29,101 nt of DNA from CAZBDU01 sp964490725. Lineage in GTDB: Bacteria > Spirochaetota > Spirochaetia > SZUA-6 > DRHE01. Shown piece by piece: positions 17,729 through 26,015 of the stretch. Below the pieces are notes generated by a model. It did not search any database and was not told the DNA's origin. It saw only the letters and a program-made list of their open reading frames with translations. The translations under genes and the position numbers were made by a program. Position 1 is the stretch's first letter. Each line of letters begins with the position of its first letter. The stretch covers positions 1 through 29,101 of the forward strand of contig CAZBDU010000067.1 of the NCBI GenBank assembly GCA_964490725.1. The letters run 5' to 3'.

Positions 17729-18814
17729 TCAGCCGGCCGGCAAGCTGTCGCGCAGCAGCCGCACCCAGTTGCCGGAGAGAATTCCCCGCAGCTCTTCCCC
17801 GCCGTAGCCCCTGGAGCCCAGCAGGTCCGCCAGGCCGCGCAGGTCCGCAACCGTGTCCAGATCCGCCGGCGCCTGCTCCTGGCCGTACCCGCCGTCCAGG
17901 TCCGTACCGATGCCGCAGTGCCGGGTGCTCCCGGTGACCTGGATGATGTGCTCCAGGTGGTCCACGACCGTTTCCAGAGTGGCCCGCGTGCGCTGATCGC
18001 AGGCGGGGAGCTCCCGCTTCCACTGCGGATCGAGCATCCAGGCGTCCAGGGCCACGCCGATCACCCCGCCGCGCTCCGCCACTGCGCGGATCATGTCGTC
18101 GCTCAGCTGGCGCTGGCCGGGCACCAGCGCCCTGCAGTTGTGGTGCGAGGCGGCCACGGGACCCTGGTAGCGCTCCAGCACCTCCCAGAAGGCCTGGTCC
18201 GTGAGGTGGGTCAGATCCACCACGATGGCGGCGTCGGCCAGCGCGGCCAGCAGCGGTCCCGCCGCCGGCAGCAGCCCCCCTTCGGTGCCCGTCCCGTGCG
18301 CGTAGGAGCCGGTCCCGTAGTGCGAGATTCCCACCATTCGCAGGCCCAGCCCCCGCCACTCCTGGACCTGCTCGGGATCCATGATGCTGTCCGCCCCTTC
18401 CATGGTCAGCACCAGTCCCACCGGGGTGGCCTGAGGGTCTGCCTCCCAGGCGGCCACGTGCCTGTCCAGCTCCCCGGCGCTGCGGATGAACGTCACGACG
18501 CCCTCGCGCTCCAGGGCCTGGTAGTAGGCCACGTGGCCCCGGCCAATGCCGTAGCACTGGCTGCGGGCGTACATCCCGGTCTGGGTCCAGTGATCGTTCG
18601 GGTCGATGCGGGTCATCACGGTGCCGAACACCAGCCCCACGCCTGCCCGCCGCAGCTCCGGAAAGGTGACGGTACAGGTCCCGAAGCTGCGCATGAATGG
18701 TTCGGGGTCATGGGCGCGCACCACGGCGGCGCTCTGGCGCAGGTCCCGCTTCAACTGGACCGCGTTGAAGGCCAGGTCCAGGTGACTGTCTGCGATCATC
18801 GGGCTTCGATCCAT
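17729..18814 (-). CDS. M19 membrane-dipeptidase-like peptidase, copy A
   Basis: A 361-residue zinc peptidase of the renal (membrane) dipeptidase family, hydrolysing dipeptides; some members accept C-terminal D-residues. The metal ligands and active-site residues of the family are all present: HxD in DSHLDLAF, Glu in TMEGAD, His in GISHYGTG, His in DLTHLTD, His in ASHHNCRAL with the following Arg, and Asp in GTDLDGGYG. No signal peptide is visible, so it is probably cytoplasmic. The ATG at 18814 follows GGAGG by 9 bases. It is adjacent to copy B, 5 bases away, and both descend from one dipeptidase. Substrate range is unproven. Confidence 0.9.
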   Translation of the reverse strand: MDRSPMIADSHLDLAFNAVQLKRDLRQSAAVVRAHDPEPFMRSFGTCTVTFPELRRAGVGLVFGTVMTRIDPNDHWTQTGMYARSQCYGIGRGHVAYYQALEREGVVTFIRSAGELDRHVAAWEADPQATPVGLVLTMEGADSIMDPEQVQEWRGLGLRMVGISHYGTGSYAHGTGTEGGLLPAAGPLLAALADAAIVVDLTHLTDQAFWEVLERYQGPVAASHHNCRALVPGQRQLSDDMIRAVAERGGVIGVALDAWMLDPQWKRELPACDQRTRATLETVVDHLEHIIQVTGSTRHCGIGTDLDGGYGQEQAPADLDTVADLRGLADLLGSRGYGGEELRGILSGNWVRLLRDSLPAG

Positions 18815-18819
18815 GCCTG

Positions 18820-19986
18820 TCAACCTCCCCAGGCTTCGAGGAAGAGCCTCAGCAGGTTCCCGTGGGCGATCCCGCGCACCTGCTCCCCGGCGTATCCCCT
18901 GCGGCGCAGGATTTCCGGGAACTTCGACAGGTCTGCCACCGTGTTCAGGTCTATGGGGGCCAGCTCGCGTCCGAAGCCGCCGTCCAGGTCCGAGCCGATC
19001 GCCACGTGGCGGCTGCTCCCGGTGAGCTGGCAGATGTGGTCCACGTGGTCCACCGCCGCCGACATGGCCCGCGTGGCCGTGGCGTGGTGCGTGGAGGGGT
19101 TGTCCCAGTCCCAGCGCGGATCGAGCATCTGCTCGGCAAAGACCACGCCGATCACCCCGCCCCGCTCCGCGATGGCCCGGATCATCTCGTCGCTCAGGTG
19201 CCGCTGCCCCGGAACCAGGGCCCGGCACACGCAGTGGCTGGCGTGCACCGGGCCGTCCCAGTGCTCCAGGATCTCCCAGAACGCCAGGTCCGCGCTGTGG
19301 GTGAGGTCGATCACCACCCCGGCCCGGCGCAGCGCCCGCAGCAGGGGCAGGGCCGCCGGATAGAGGCCGCCCCGGGTTCCCGTGCCGTGGCCGTAGACAC
19401 CCGCCCCGAAGTGAGTGAGCGACACCGAGCGCAGCCCCGCCCGCCACCACTCCTCCACCTGGTCGGGGCCCAGGATGGGATCGGCGCTCTCCATGGAGAG
19501 GATCACTCCCACCGGCGTGCGCGCCTCCGGGCCGGCGGAAGGCTTCTCCCACTCCGCCGCGCTGCCCCGCAGATCGGCGCTGCTGAGTATGATGCGCACC
19601 TCTCCCAGGCGCTCCAGGGCGCGGTAGTAGGCCAGGTGGGACTGGCCGCCGGCGTAGGCCGCCTCCCGCGTGCGGGCGGCGTGGTACGGCACCGCGCCGG
19701 CGGCCTGCACCCGGCTCATGATCGAGGCCAGCACGATCCCCACGCGTCCCGCCCGCAGCTCCGGAAGTGAGACCGTGGGAGTGCCCGGGTGCGGCTCCAG
19801 GGGCCCCTCCCGCCGCTCCAGCGAATCCGGGTGCGCCGAACGCTGCGCCGCGCTGCCTCCTTCGCGTTCCCTCAGCACCTGCACGGGCTGGGTCAGGTCC
19901 CGGCGGTGCAGCAGCGCGTTGGCGGCCAGATCCAGGTGGCCGTCTGCGATCAGAAGCGGCCTGCCCCCTCCGGCCGACCCGCTCAT
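18820..19986 (-). CDS. M19 membrane-dipeptidase-like peptidase, copy B
   Basis: A 388-residue paralogue of copy A. It keeps HxD in DGHLDLAAN, Glu in SMESAD, His in LTHFGAG, His in DLTHSAD, His in ASHCVCRAL with Arg, and Asp in GSDLDGGFG, so it should be active. It differs from A by a longer N-terminal half (PLEPHPGTPTVSLPEL after a charged insertion) and by SHC in place of SHH, which leaves the ligand His in place but changes the neighbouring residue. The ATG at 19986 overlaps the upstream amidohydrolase stop as ATGA and has GGAGG 7 bases upstream, indicating translational coupling. Different substrate preference from copy A is a reasonable guess. Confidence 0.9.
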   Translation of the reverse strand: MSGSAGGGRPLLIADGHLDLAANALLHRRDLTQPVQVLREREGGSAAQRSAHPDSLERREGPLEPHPGTPTVSLPELRAGRVGIVLASIMSRVQAAGAVPYHAARTREAAYAGGQSHLAYYRALERLGEVRIILSSADLRGSAAEWEKPSAGPEARTPVGVILSMESADPILGPDQVEEWWRAGLRSVSLTHFGAGVYGHGTGTRGGLYPAALPLLRALRRAGVVIDLTHSADLAFWEILEHWDGPVHASHCVCRALVPGQRHLSDEMIRAIAERGGVIGVVFAEQMLDPRWDWDNPSTHHATATRAMSAAVDHVDHICQLTGSSRHVAIGSDLDGGFGRELAPIDLNTVADLSKFPEILRRRGYAGEQVRGIAHGNLLRLFLEAWGG

Positions 19987-21200
19987 CGGGCTTCCTCCGC
20001 GGGGGGCTCCAGCAGCGTCTCCCACTCCTCCACTCCGGTCTGCCCCCCCAGGCTGCGGTAGTCCGCCGCGCTCCTGGCGTTCCAGTCCCACACCACTTCC
20101 CCGTCCTTCAGCGTCAGCTCGCAGAGCAGGCGCCGCCGCGCGGCGATCCTCCCTCCGGCCACGTCCCCGAAGCCGAACTGCCCCTCCATGAGCCTGAAGG
20201 CGGCCACGTCCGCCGGCGCTCCCACCGAGAGGTGGCCCAGCTCCGGATGGCCGATCACCCGGGCCGGCGCCGCTGTGACCCTGGCCACCACGTCCGGCAG
20301 GCTCATGCCCATGGCCAGGAACTTGGACATCAGCGTGGGCATGTCCATGAGAGCGCCGTTCATGCTGCCGGTGTGCAGATCGGTGGAGATGGTGTCCGGA
20401 TAGAACCCCTCCCGGACGGCCGCCACGGCGTTGCGGAGCACGAAGCTGCCCATGCCGTGGCCCACGTCGAACAGCACTCCCCGCTCCCTGGCGCGCCGGA
20501 GGTACCCGTGCACCTTGCCGTCACGGCCGGCCACCGGCACCGAACCGCGGTAGCAGTGGGTGGAAATGTCGCCGGGCCGGAGCCTGCTTCCCACCAGCTC
20601 CCAGTATGGGCGCTCTTTCAGGAAGTGGCCGAAATCCACCATGAAGGGCAGGCCCGAGCGCTCTGCGGCCTCCACCCCGCGCTCCACCGCCAGCCAGTCG
20701 GGGCGCTGGTAGTGGGCGCTCTTCACCCCCACCACCACGTCCCGGTGCCTCGCCGCGACCGCCTCCATCTCCTCGGGGCGGAAGTCCCGAGGATCCTGCT
20801 CGATCATGTCGCTGATCATCCCGAACCCCGCGATGTTGACCATGGCGAAGACCCTGGTCCTGACCTTTTCGATCAGCGTGGCGCGAAACAAACCGAAGTT
20901 GCGCCAGCCGGCGCTGCCGGCGTCCACCATGGTGGTGGTGCCCGAGCGGAAGCTGAAGGCGTCGGGGTGCACGCTGGCCTCGCCGGCCCAGGCGTCCGGG
21001 TTGGGGAGGGTCACGAACAGGTGGGTGTGCATGTCCACCAGACCCGGCGTGACCACCAGACCCGCCAGGTCCAGCGTGCGCTCCCCACCGCCGAGCCCCT
21101 CCTGGACGGCGGCCACGCGCCCGTTCTCGATGCCGATGTCCGTGGGGCGGTCGATGCCGTTCCGCGGGTCGATCAGGTGTCCGTTCTTCAGCACCAGCAT
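19983..21200 (-). CDS. Amidohydrolase/deacetylase-family metallohydrolase
   Basis: A 405-residue member of the amidohydrolase superfamily, closest to the amidohydrolase/deacetylase group (often annotated as putative deacetylase or dihydroorotase-like). The HxH is at 58-60 (DMHTHLF). A likely carbamylated Lys160 (VVVGVKSAHYQ), His215 (STHCYRG), His248 (DVGHGMG) and Asp274 (ISTDLHTG) complete a binuclear metal centre. The substrate is probably an N-acetyl or similar acylated amino compound, by analogy with the family. The ATG at 21200 has GGAGG 10 bases upstream. It leads the dipeptidase run and overlaps copy B as ATGA. A gap of about 330 bases separates it from the ATPase gene, occupied by the inverted remnant. 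Confidence 0.85.
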   Translation of the reverse strand: MLVLKNGHLIDPRNGIDRPTDIGIENGRVAAVQEGLGGGERTLDLAGLVVTPGLVDMHTHLFVTLPNPDAWAGEASVHPDAFSFRSGTTTMVDAGSAGWRNFGLFRATLIEKVRTRVFAMVNIAGFGMISDMIEQDPRDFRPEEMEAVAARHRDVVVGVKSAHYQRPDWLAVERGVEAAERSGLPFMVDFGHFLKERPYWELVGSRLRPGDISTHCYRGSVPVAGRDGKVHGYLRRARERGVLFDVGHGMGSFVLRNAVAAVREGFYPDTISTDLHTGSMNGALMDMPTLMSKFLAMGMSLPDVVARVTAAPARVIGHPELGHLSVGAPADVAAFRLMEGQFGFGDVAGGRIAARRRLLCELTLKDGEVVWDWNARSAADYRSLGGQTGVEEWETLLEPPAEEAR

Positions 21201-21254
21201 GCCTGGCTCCCCTCCTCCTGGTCCCTTCTTTGTTTCTAATGCACCGAGGGTCAA

Positions 21255-21530
21255 AATGCCAGCCGCAGCAACCAGCTGGTGTCCCTGGAGGACGTGGTGA
21301 ATCACATCGATCGCATCTGCCAGGTGGCGGGCAACGCCGGCCACGCGGGGTTGGGCACGGACCTGGACGGGGGATACGGCCGGGAGCAGTCGCCCCACGA
21401 CCTGGACACCATCGCGGACCTGCAGCGCCTCCCCGGGCTGCTGGAGCGCCGGGGGTTTTCCGGCCAGGAGGTGGCGGACGTCCTGCACGGCAACTGGCTG
21501 CGCCTGTTCCGTTCGGCGCTGGCCTCCTAG
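21255..21530 (+). pseudogene. Inverted C-terminal remnant of a third M19 dipeptidase
   Basis: An open frame of 91 codons (NASRSNQLVSLEDVV onwards) matches the last quarter of the neighbouring dipeptidases: HIDRICQVAGN, then GTDLDGGYGREQSP, DLDTIADL and HGNWLRLF. The metal-binding HxD, Glu and His residues are absent, so it cannot be an active enzyme. There is no start codon with a ribosome-binding sequence in frame before the homology, and a TAA stop lies at 21237-21239. It lies on the strand opposite to the surrounding operon. Its TAG stop shares a CTAG with the stop of the ATPase gene. It shows that an inversion or duplication broke a third dipeptidase gene. This fragment and the leader of the amidohydrolase gene fill the 21201-21526 gap. 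Confidence 0.85.
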
Positions 21531-22513
21531 GGGTAGAGGTGGCAGGAGACGAAGTGCCCGGGGCGGTTCTCCTCGTACTTCGGGACCACCCGCGGGCAGA
21601 TCTCCGGCATCATCCGCGGGCAGCGCGGGTGGAAGGGGCAGCCCGAAGGGACGTTCACCGGGCTGGCCACGTCTCCCTCCAGCACGATGCGCTCGGACTT
21701 CCGCCTGGGGTCCGGCACCGGCACCGCCGAGAGCAGGGCCACCGTGTAGGGATGTAGCGGCCTGCCGAACAGCTCCTTCTTCTCCGCCAGCTCCACGATC
21801 TTGCCCAGGTACATCACCGCCACGCGGCCGCTGATGTGGCGGATGACGCTCAGGTCGTGGCTGATGAACAGGTAGGTGAGCCCCAGGTTCTCCCTCAGGT
21901 CCTTGAGCAAATTGATCACCTGTGCCTGAATGGACACGTCCAGAGCGGAGACTGGCTCGTCGGCCACCACCAGGCGGGGTCCCAGAGCCAGCGCCCGGGC
22001 CACGCCGATCCTCTGCCGCTGCCCGCCGCTGAACTCGTGGGGGTAGCGCTTCAGGTGCTCCGACTTCAGCCCCACCTGAGACAGGATCTCCTCCACCCTG
22101 CTCTCCCGCTCCTGCCTGCTGCCGTAGACCCCGTGGATCACCAGGGGCTCCACCACGGTGTCGTGCACGTTCATGCGCGGATCCAGGGACGCATAGGGGT
22201 CCTGGAAGATCATCTGCATCTCCCGGCGCACGAACCGCAGGTCCCCCCCGGTGAGCCCGGTGATGTCCCGGCCCCGGTAGAGAATCCGGCCGCCGGTGGG
22301 CCGCAGCAGGCGCATGACGGTCCGCCCCAGGGTGGACTTGCCGCACCCCGACTCTCCCACCAGCCCCAGGGTCTCTCCGGGGTCCACCGTGAGGCTCACC
22401 TCGTCCACCGCCTTCACGTGGGCCACGGTCCGGCGAAACAGCCCGGCCTCCACGGGGAAGTACTTCTGCAGCCTCTCCACCACCAGCAGGGGCTGCCCTG
22501 AGGCCGCGCTCAA
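21527..22513 (-). CDS. dppF: Peptide ABC transporter ATPase, DppF/OppF type
   Basis: A 328-residue ATP-binding subunit of a peptide importer. Walker A GESGCGKS is at about 53-60, the signature FSGGQRQR and Walker B LVVADEPVSALD follow, and the His switch is in FISHDLS. The C-terminal tail has the cysteine-bearing GCPFHPRCP element of the oligopeptide ATPase family. The start is TTG at 22513: it overlaps the upstream stop as TTGA and has GGGAGGGA 8 bases before it. The upstream in-frame start at 22669 would run inside the previous gene. It pairs with the other ATPase to drive the two permeases. The substrate is a peptide by family but not shown; symbol given for the family type. Confidence 0.92.
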   Translation of the reverse strand: MSAASGQPLLVVERLQKYFPVEAGLFRRTVAHVKAVDEVSLTVDPGETLGLVGESGCGKSTLGRTVMRLLRPTGGRILYRGRDITGLTGGDLRFVRREMQMIFQDPYASLDPRMNVHDTVVEPLVIHGVYGSRQERESRVEEILSQVGLKSEHLKRYPHEFSGGQRQRIGVARALALGPRLVVADEPVSALDVSIQAQVINLLKDLRENLGLTYLFISHDLSVIRHISGRVAVMYLGKIVELAEKKELFGRPLHPYTVALLSAVPVPDPRRKSERIVLEGDVASPVNVPSGCPFHPRCPRMMPEICPRVVPKYEENRPGHFVSCHLYP

Positions 22514-23571
22514 CGCTCGTCCCTCCCCGCGCCGGTGCGTTCCTTCAGCTCCGCCATCCGGTCGGTGTACCAGCAGCGGCTGAGGTGCCCCGGCTCCACC
22601 TCGAACAGAGGCGGCTCCTCGCGGCTGCATTTCTCCTGTGCCAGAGGGCAGCGGGTGTGGTACTTGCACCCCGGAGGAAAGCTGAGGGGGTTGGGGACCA
22701 CGCCGGGAATGGCGGGCAGGCGTTCCAGCTCCTGATCCTTGCGGGGGATTGAGCTGAGCAGCCCCCAGGTGTAGGGATTCATGGGGTTTTCGAACACGCT
22801 CAGGACGCTGGCGTACTCGGCCACCTTGCCGGCGTACATCACCACCACCCGCTGGGCCATCTCCGCTACCACCCCCAGGTCGTGGGTGATCAGGATGATA
22901 GACATGCCCAGGCTGCCTTTGAGGTCGTGCATCAGCTTCAGGATCTGGGCCTGGATCGTCACGTCCAGCGCCGTGGTGGGCTCGTCGGCGATCAGCAGCT
23001 CGGGATCGCAGGAAAGCGCCATGGCGATCATCACCCGCTGGCGCATTCCGCCGCTCAGCTGGTGGGGGTACTCGTGGAGCCGCTGCCGCGGCTCGGGGAT
23101 GCCCACCTTCTGGAGCATCTCCAGCGCCTGGCTCAGCGCCTCGCGCCTGCCCACCTTCTTGTGCAGCACGATCGTCTCGGCGATCTGGTCCCCCACCCGG
23201 TAGACGGGATTGAGGGAGGTCATGGGCTCCTGGAAGATCATGGAGATGCTGTTGCCGCGGATGCGCCGCATCTCCTGGTTGGTCAGGCCCAGCAGGTCCA
23301 CGCCGTCGAAGAAGATGTGCCCGCCCGCGATCCTCCCCGGCGGCCGGGGCACCAGTCCCATCACCGAAAGGGAGGTGACGCTCTTGCCGCAGCCGGACTC
23401 ACCCACGATCCCCAGGGTCTCCCCCTGGCGCACCTCGAAGCCCACGCCGTCCACCGCCTTGATCACTCCCAGCTCGGTGTAGAAGTAGGTCTTGAGATCC
23501 TGAACGTCCAGCAGCTTCCCGTTGCCCCCCGATGCGGCCTTCCGTCCTTTGCGCTCGGCTCCGATCTCCAC
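22510..23571 (-). CDS. dppD: Peptide ABC transporter ATPase, DppD/OppD type
   Basis: A 353-residue ATP-binding subunit. Walker A GESGCGKS is at about 57-64, the signature LSGGMRQR and Walker B LLIADEPTTALD follow, and the switch His is in LITHDLG. The C-terminal GCKYHTRCP motif is the family tail. It begins at GTG 23571 with GAGG 8 bases upstream, 4 bases after the stop of the deacylase gene. The insertion of a deacylase gene between the permease and ATPase genes of one transporter is unusual and ties that enzyme to what the transporter imports. Confidence 0.92.
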   Translation of the reverse strand: MEIGAERKGRKAASGGNGKLLDVQDLKTYFYTELGVIKAVDGVGFEVRQGETLGIVGESGCGKSVTSLSVMGLVPRPPGRIAGGHIFFDGVDLLGLTNQEMRRIRGNSISMIFQEPMTSLNPVYRVGDQIAETIVLHKKVGRREALSQALEMLQKVGIPEPRQRLHEYPHQLSGGMRQRVMIAMALSCDPELLIADEPTTALDVTIQAQILKLMHDLKGSLGMSIILITHDLGVVAEMAQRVVVMYAGKVAEYASVLSVFENPMNPYTWGLLSSIPRKDQELERLPAIPGVVPNPLSFPPGCKYHTRCPLAQEKCSREEPPLFEVEPGHLSRCWYTDRMAELKERTGAGRDER

Positions 23572-23575
23572 GCGC

Positions 23576-25156
23576 CTATCCTCTGTGCGCCAGCCTGCCG
23601 GGAAGCGCCCCGGTGAACGCCCCGCCCTTGATCACCCAGCGGCCGTTCACCATCACCTCGTCGATGCCCTGCGGGTACTGCTTGGGCCGCTCGAAGGAAG
23701 CGTCCCGCACGGCCGCAAGGTCCAGCAGCACCAGGTCCGCCCACATGCCCTCCGCCAGAAGGCCGCGCCGGTGGATCTGAAACCGCCTGGCCGGCAGGGA
23801 GGTCATTTTGCGGATCGCCTCCTCCAGCCCCACCAGGCGCCGGTCCCGCACGAAATCGGCCAGCACCCGCGGGAAGGCCCCGAAGTTGCGCGGGTGCGGA
23901 TTGCCCTGGGACAGGGGCCCCTCGGTGGAGAGGGAGGAGCCGTCGCTTCCCACCATGGTCCAGGGGCAGCGGAAGATCCGGTCCACATCCTCCCGGCTCA
24001 GCGACTCGCAGGTCCAGCGGCCGTCATAGAAGCGGCCGATCATGTCCAGGACCACATCGGCGGGCTCCGCTGCCCGCCCGGCGGCGATCTCCTGGAGGGT
24101 TTTCCCTTCCAGCGACGTATCGGCGCCGTAGTTGGCGATGGTGAGCCGCTCGGCACCGCCGCGCTTGCCCAGGTTGACCTCCACGCGCTCGCGCACCCGC
24201 CGCCGCTCCACGGGATCCCTCACCAGCTCCATCACCTCCCCGGCGCTCCTGCCGCGGACGAACTCCACCGGGAGCACGTCGGCGGCGATGATCCCGCCGG
24301 TGGCGGTGTAGGGATACTGGTCGCAGGTCACCTCCAACCCCTGGCTGCGGGCCTGCTCGATCTCCCGCACAACCTCCTCGGACTGCCCCCACACGTCCGG
24401 CCCGAACGCCTTGAGATGCGAGAAATGGATCGGGACCTCAGCCCGGCGTCCGATCTCCAGGAGCTCCCGCACCGCAGGCAGGAATCCCACGCTGCGGCTG
24501 CCCTCGTCGCGGATGTGGGCGGCCACCAGGCCGTCACCCTCTCCGACGATCCGCGCCAGGCCGGCCAGCTCCTCCGGGCGGGCGTACGCCCCGGGGGGGA
24601 AGTACAGGCCGAAGGAGAGCCCGAAGGCGCCGGCCTCCAGCGCCTCGGCCAGCAGGCCCTGCATCCGAGCCCACTCCCCGGCCCCCGGCGCCCGGTCCTC
24701 CAGGCCCACCACCGCGGCCCGCAGCGTCCCGTGGCCCACCAGGGGCGCCCGGTTCACCGTCGCCGGCCGGCGGCGCAGCGCTTCCAGGTACTCCGGGACC
24801 GTGGACCAGAAGGGCTCGAAGCCGAAGCTGGTGGTCCTGGCCGCGTGCCTGGAGGCGCCCATGATGGGAGCGCCGCTCATGCCGCAGTTGCCGGTGACCT
24901 CCGTGGTGACCCCCTGCCGCACCTTGCTCTGGGCGGCCGCATCGACGAAGAACACGTAGTCCGAGTGCGTGTGCGTGTCGATGAACCCCGGGCAGAGAAA
25001 GCGTCCGCCGGCGTCCACGGTCTCCGCGGCGCGCCCGGCGAGGCGCCGTCCCAGCGCGGCGATCAGCCCGTCCTTCACCCCCAGCGCTCCGCGCGCCCAG
25101 GGGCCGCCGGTGCCGTCGAGGATCCGCGCGTTCTGGATCAGCACGTCGAAGCTCAT
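23576..25156 (-). CDS. N-acyl-D-amino-acid deacylase (D-aminoacylase family)
   Basis: A 526-residue amidohydrolase of the D-aminoacylase family. These enzymes release D-amino acids from N-acyl-D-amino acids; some close relatives cleave other N-acyl amino compounds. HxH is at 62-64 (DTHTHSDY), the metal Cys91 is in TGNCGMS, and further ligands lie in HIRDEG, SHLKAFG and GSDGSSL. The SQGNPHPRNFGAFPRVL block near the C-terminus is typical of the family, as is the length (about 480-530). The ATG at 25156 overlaps the upstream permease stop as ATGA. It sits inside the transporter operon, which suggests that imported substrates are acylated or D-configured. Confidence 0.9.
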   Translation of the reverse strand: MSFDVLIQNARILDGTGGPWARGALGVKDGLIAALGRRLAGRAAETVDAGGRFLCPGFIDTHTHSDYVFFVDAAAQSKVRQGVTTEVTGNCGMSGAPIMGASRHAARTTSFGFEPFWSTVPEYLEALRRRPATVNRAPLVGHGTLRAAVVGLEDRAPGAGEWARMQGLLAEALEAGAFGLSFGLYFPPGAYARPEELAGLARIVGEGDGLVAAHIRDEGSRSVGFLPAVRELLEIGRRAEVPIHFSHLKAFGPDVWGQSEEVVREIEQARSQGLEVTCDQYPYTATGGIIAADVLPVEFVRGRSAGEVMELVRDPVERRRVRERVEVNLGKRGGAERLTIANYGADTSLEGKTLQEIAAGRAAEPADVVLDMIGRFYDGRWTCESLSREDVDRIFRCPWTMVGSDGSSLSTEGPLSQGNPHPRNFGAFPRVLADFVRDRRLVGLEEAIRKMTSLPARRFQIHRRGLLAEGMWADLVLLDLAAVRDASFERPKQYPQGIDEVMVNGRWVIKGGAFTGALPGRLAHRG

Positions 25157-25995
25157 ACGCCTTCGATCGCCTCCCGGAAGCGCGGATCGATCCTGTCCCT
25201 TAAGACGTCCCCCACCAGGTTGAAGGAGAGCACCGTGAGGACGATGAACACGCCGGGAAAGATGAGCAGCCACGGAGCGCGCACGATGTAGACCCGCCCC
25301 TCGCTCAGCATGTTCCCCCAGCTTGCCGTCTGGGGAGGCACCCCCACCCCCAGGAAGTCGAGGGAGGCGATCTGCAGCAGCGAGAAGGCGAAGGTGAAGG
25401 TGGCCTGCACGATGATGAGGGAGACCAGGTTGGGAATCACGTGGCGCGCCAGGATGCGCGCGTGCGTGGCCCCTTCGGAGAAGATCGCCTCGATGAAGGG
25501 CTCGCTCTTGATCTTCAGGGTCAACCCGTGCATGATCCGCGCGGTGCGGGTGAGGTAGGTGGCCCCGACGGCCACGATCACGTTCAGGATCCCCCGCCCC
25601 ATGATGGTCATCAGCACCAGCGCCAGGATCAGCGGCGGGAAGGCCATCAGCACGTCCACGACGCGCATCGCCACCACCTCGAAGCGATGGAAGTAGCCCG
25701 CCATGGCGCCGACGATGATGCCGAAGAACACCGCGAAGAGCACCACCCCCCCGCCGCTGATGACGGTCAGGCGCGCCCCATGGATTACCCGGCTGAAGAT
25801 GTCCCGTCCGAAGTTGTCGGTGCCGAAGGGGTGCGCCAGGGTGGGCTTCTCCAGCCGGTGCGCCGGATCCAGGGCCATGGGGTCGTAGGGGGAGATGAGA
25901 TCGGCAAAGATGGCCATCAAGATAACCAGGAGCAGGAAATAGGCCCCGAACAGCCCGATCTTTCGTTTTCGCAGTCCTTCCAGGATCCTGTTCAT
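25153..25995 (-). CDS. dppC: Peptide ABC transporter permease, DppC type
   Basis: A 280-residue inner-membrane subunit. A short cytoplasmic N-terminus (MNRILEGLRKRKIG) precedes a first span at about 16-33, a periplasmic loop (LAHPFGTDNFGRDIFSR, typical of the DppC/OppC group), and five more spans. The ATPase-coupling EAA loop is present (EGATHARILARHVIPNL). The DFLGVGVPPQTASWGNML block near the end is diagnostic for the family. The ATG at 25995 has GGAG 6 bases upstream. It follows the DppB-type gene by 20 bases and overlaps the deacylase start. Confidence 0.93.
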   Translation of the reverse strand: MNRILEGLRKRKIGLFGAYFLLLVILMAIFADLISPYDPMALDPAHRLEKPTLAHPFGTDNFGRDIFSRVIHGARLTVISGGGVVLFAVFFGIIVGAMAGYFHRFEVVAMRVVDVLMAFPPLILALVLMTIMGRGILNVIVAVGATYLTRTARIMHGLTLKIKSEPFIEAIFSEGATHARILARHVIPNLVSLIIVQATFTFAFSLLQIASLDFLGVGVPPQTASWGNMLSEGRVYIVRAPWLLIFPGVFIVLTVLSFNLVGDVLRDRIDPRFREAIEGV

Positions 25996-26015
25996 TGCTA
26001 CTCCTCGCCGCCGCC

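Noticed and set aside
21200..21260. A TTGACC on the minus strand as a promoter for the amidohydrolase/dipeptidase run
   Set aside because: The hexamer 17 bases downstream is AAAGAA, with no -10 match at 16 to 18 bases.
19983..22346. One 787-codon fusion of ATPase region and amidohydrolase
   Set aside because: The first part is antisense or out of frame to the ATPase gene and remnant; the amidohydrolase starts cleanly at 21200.
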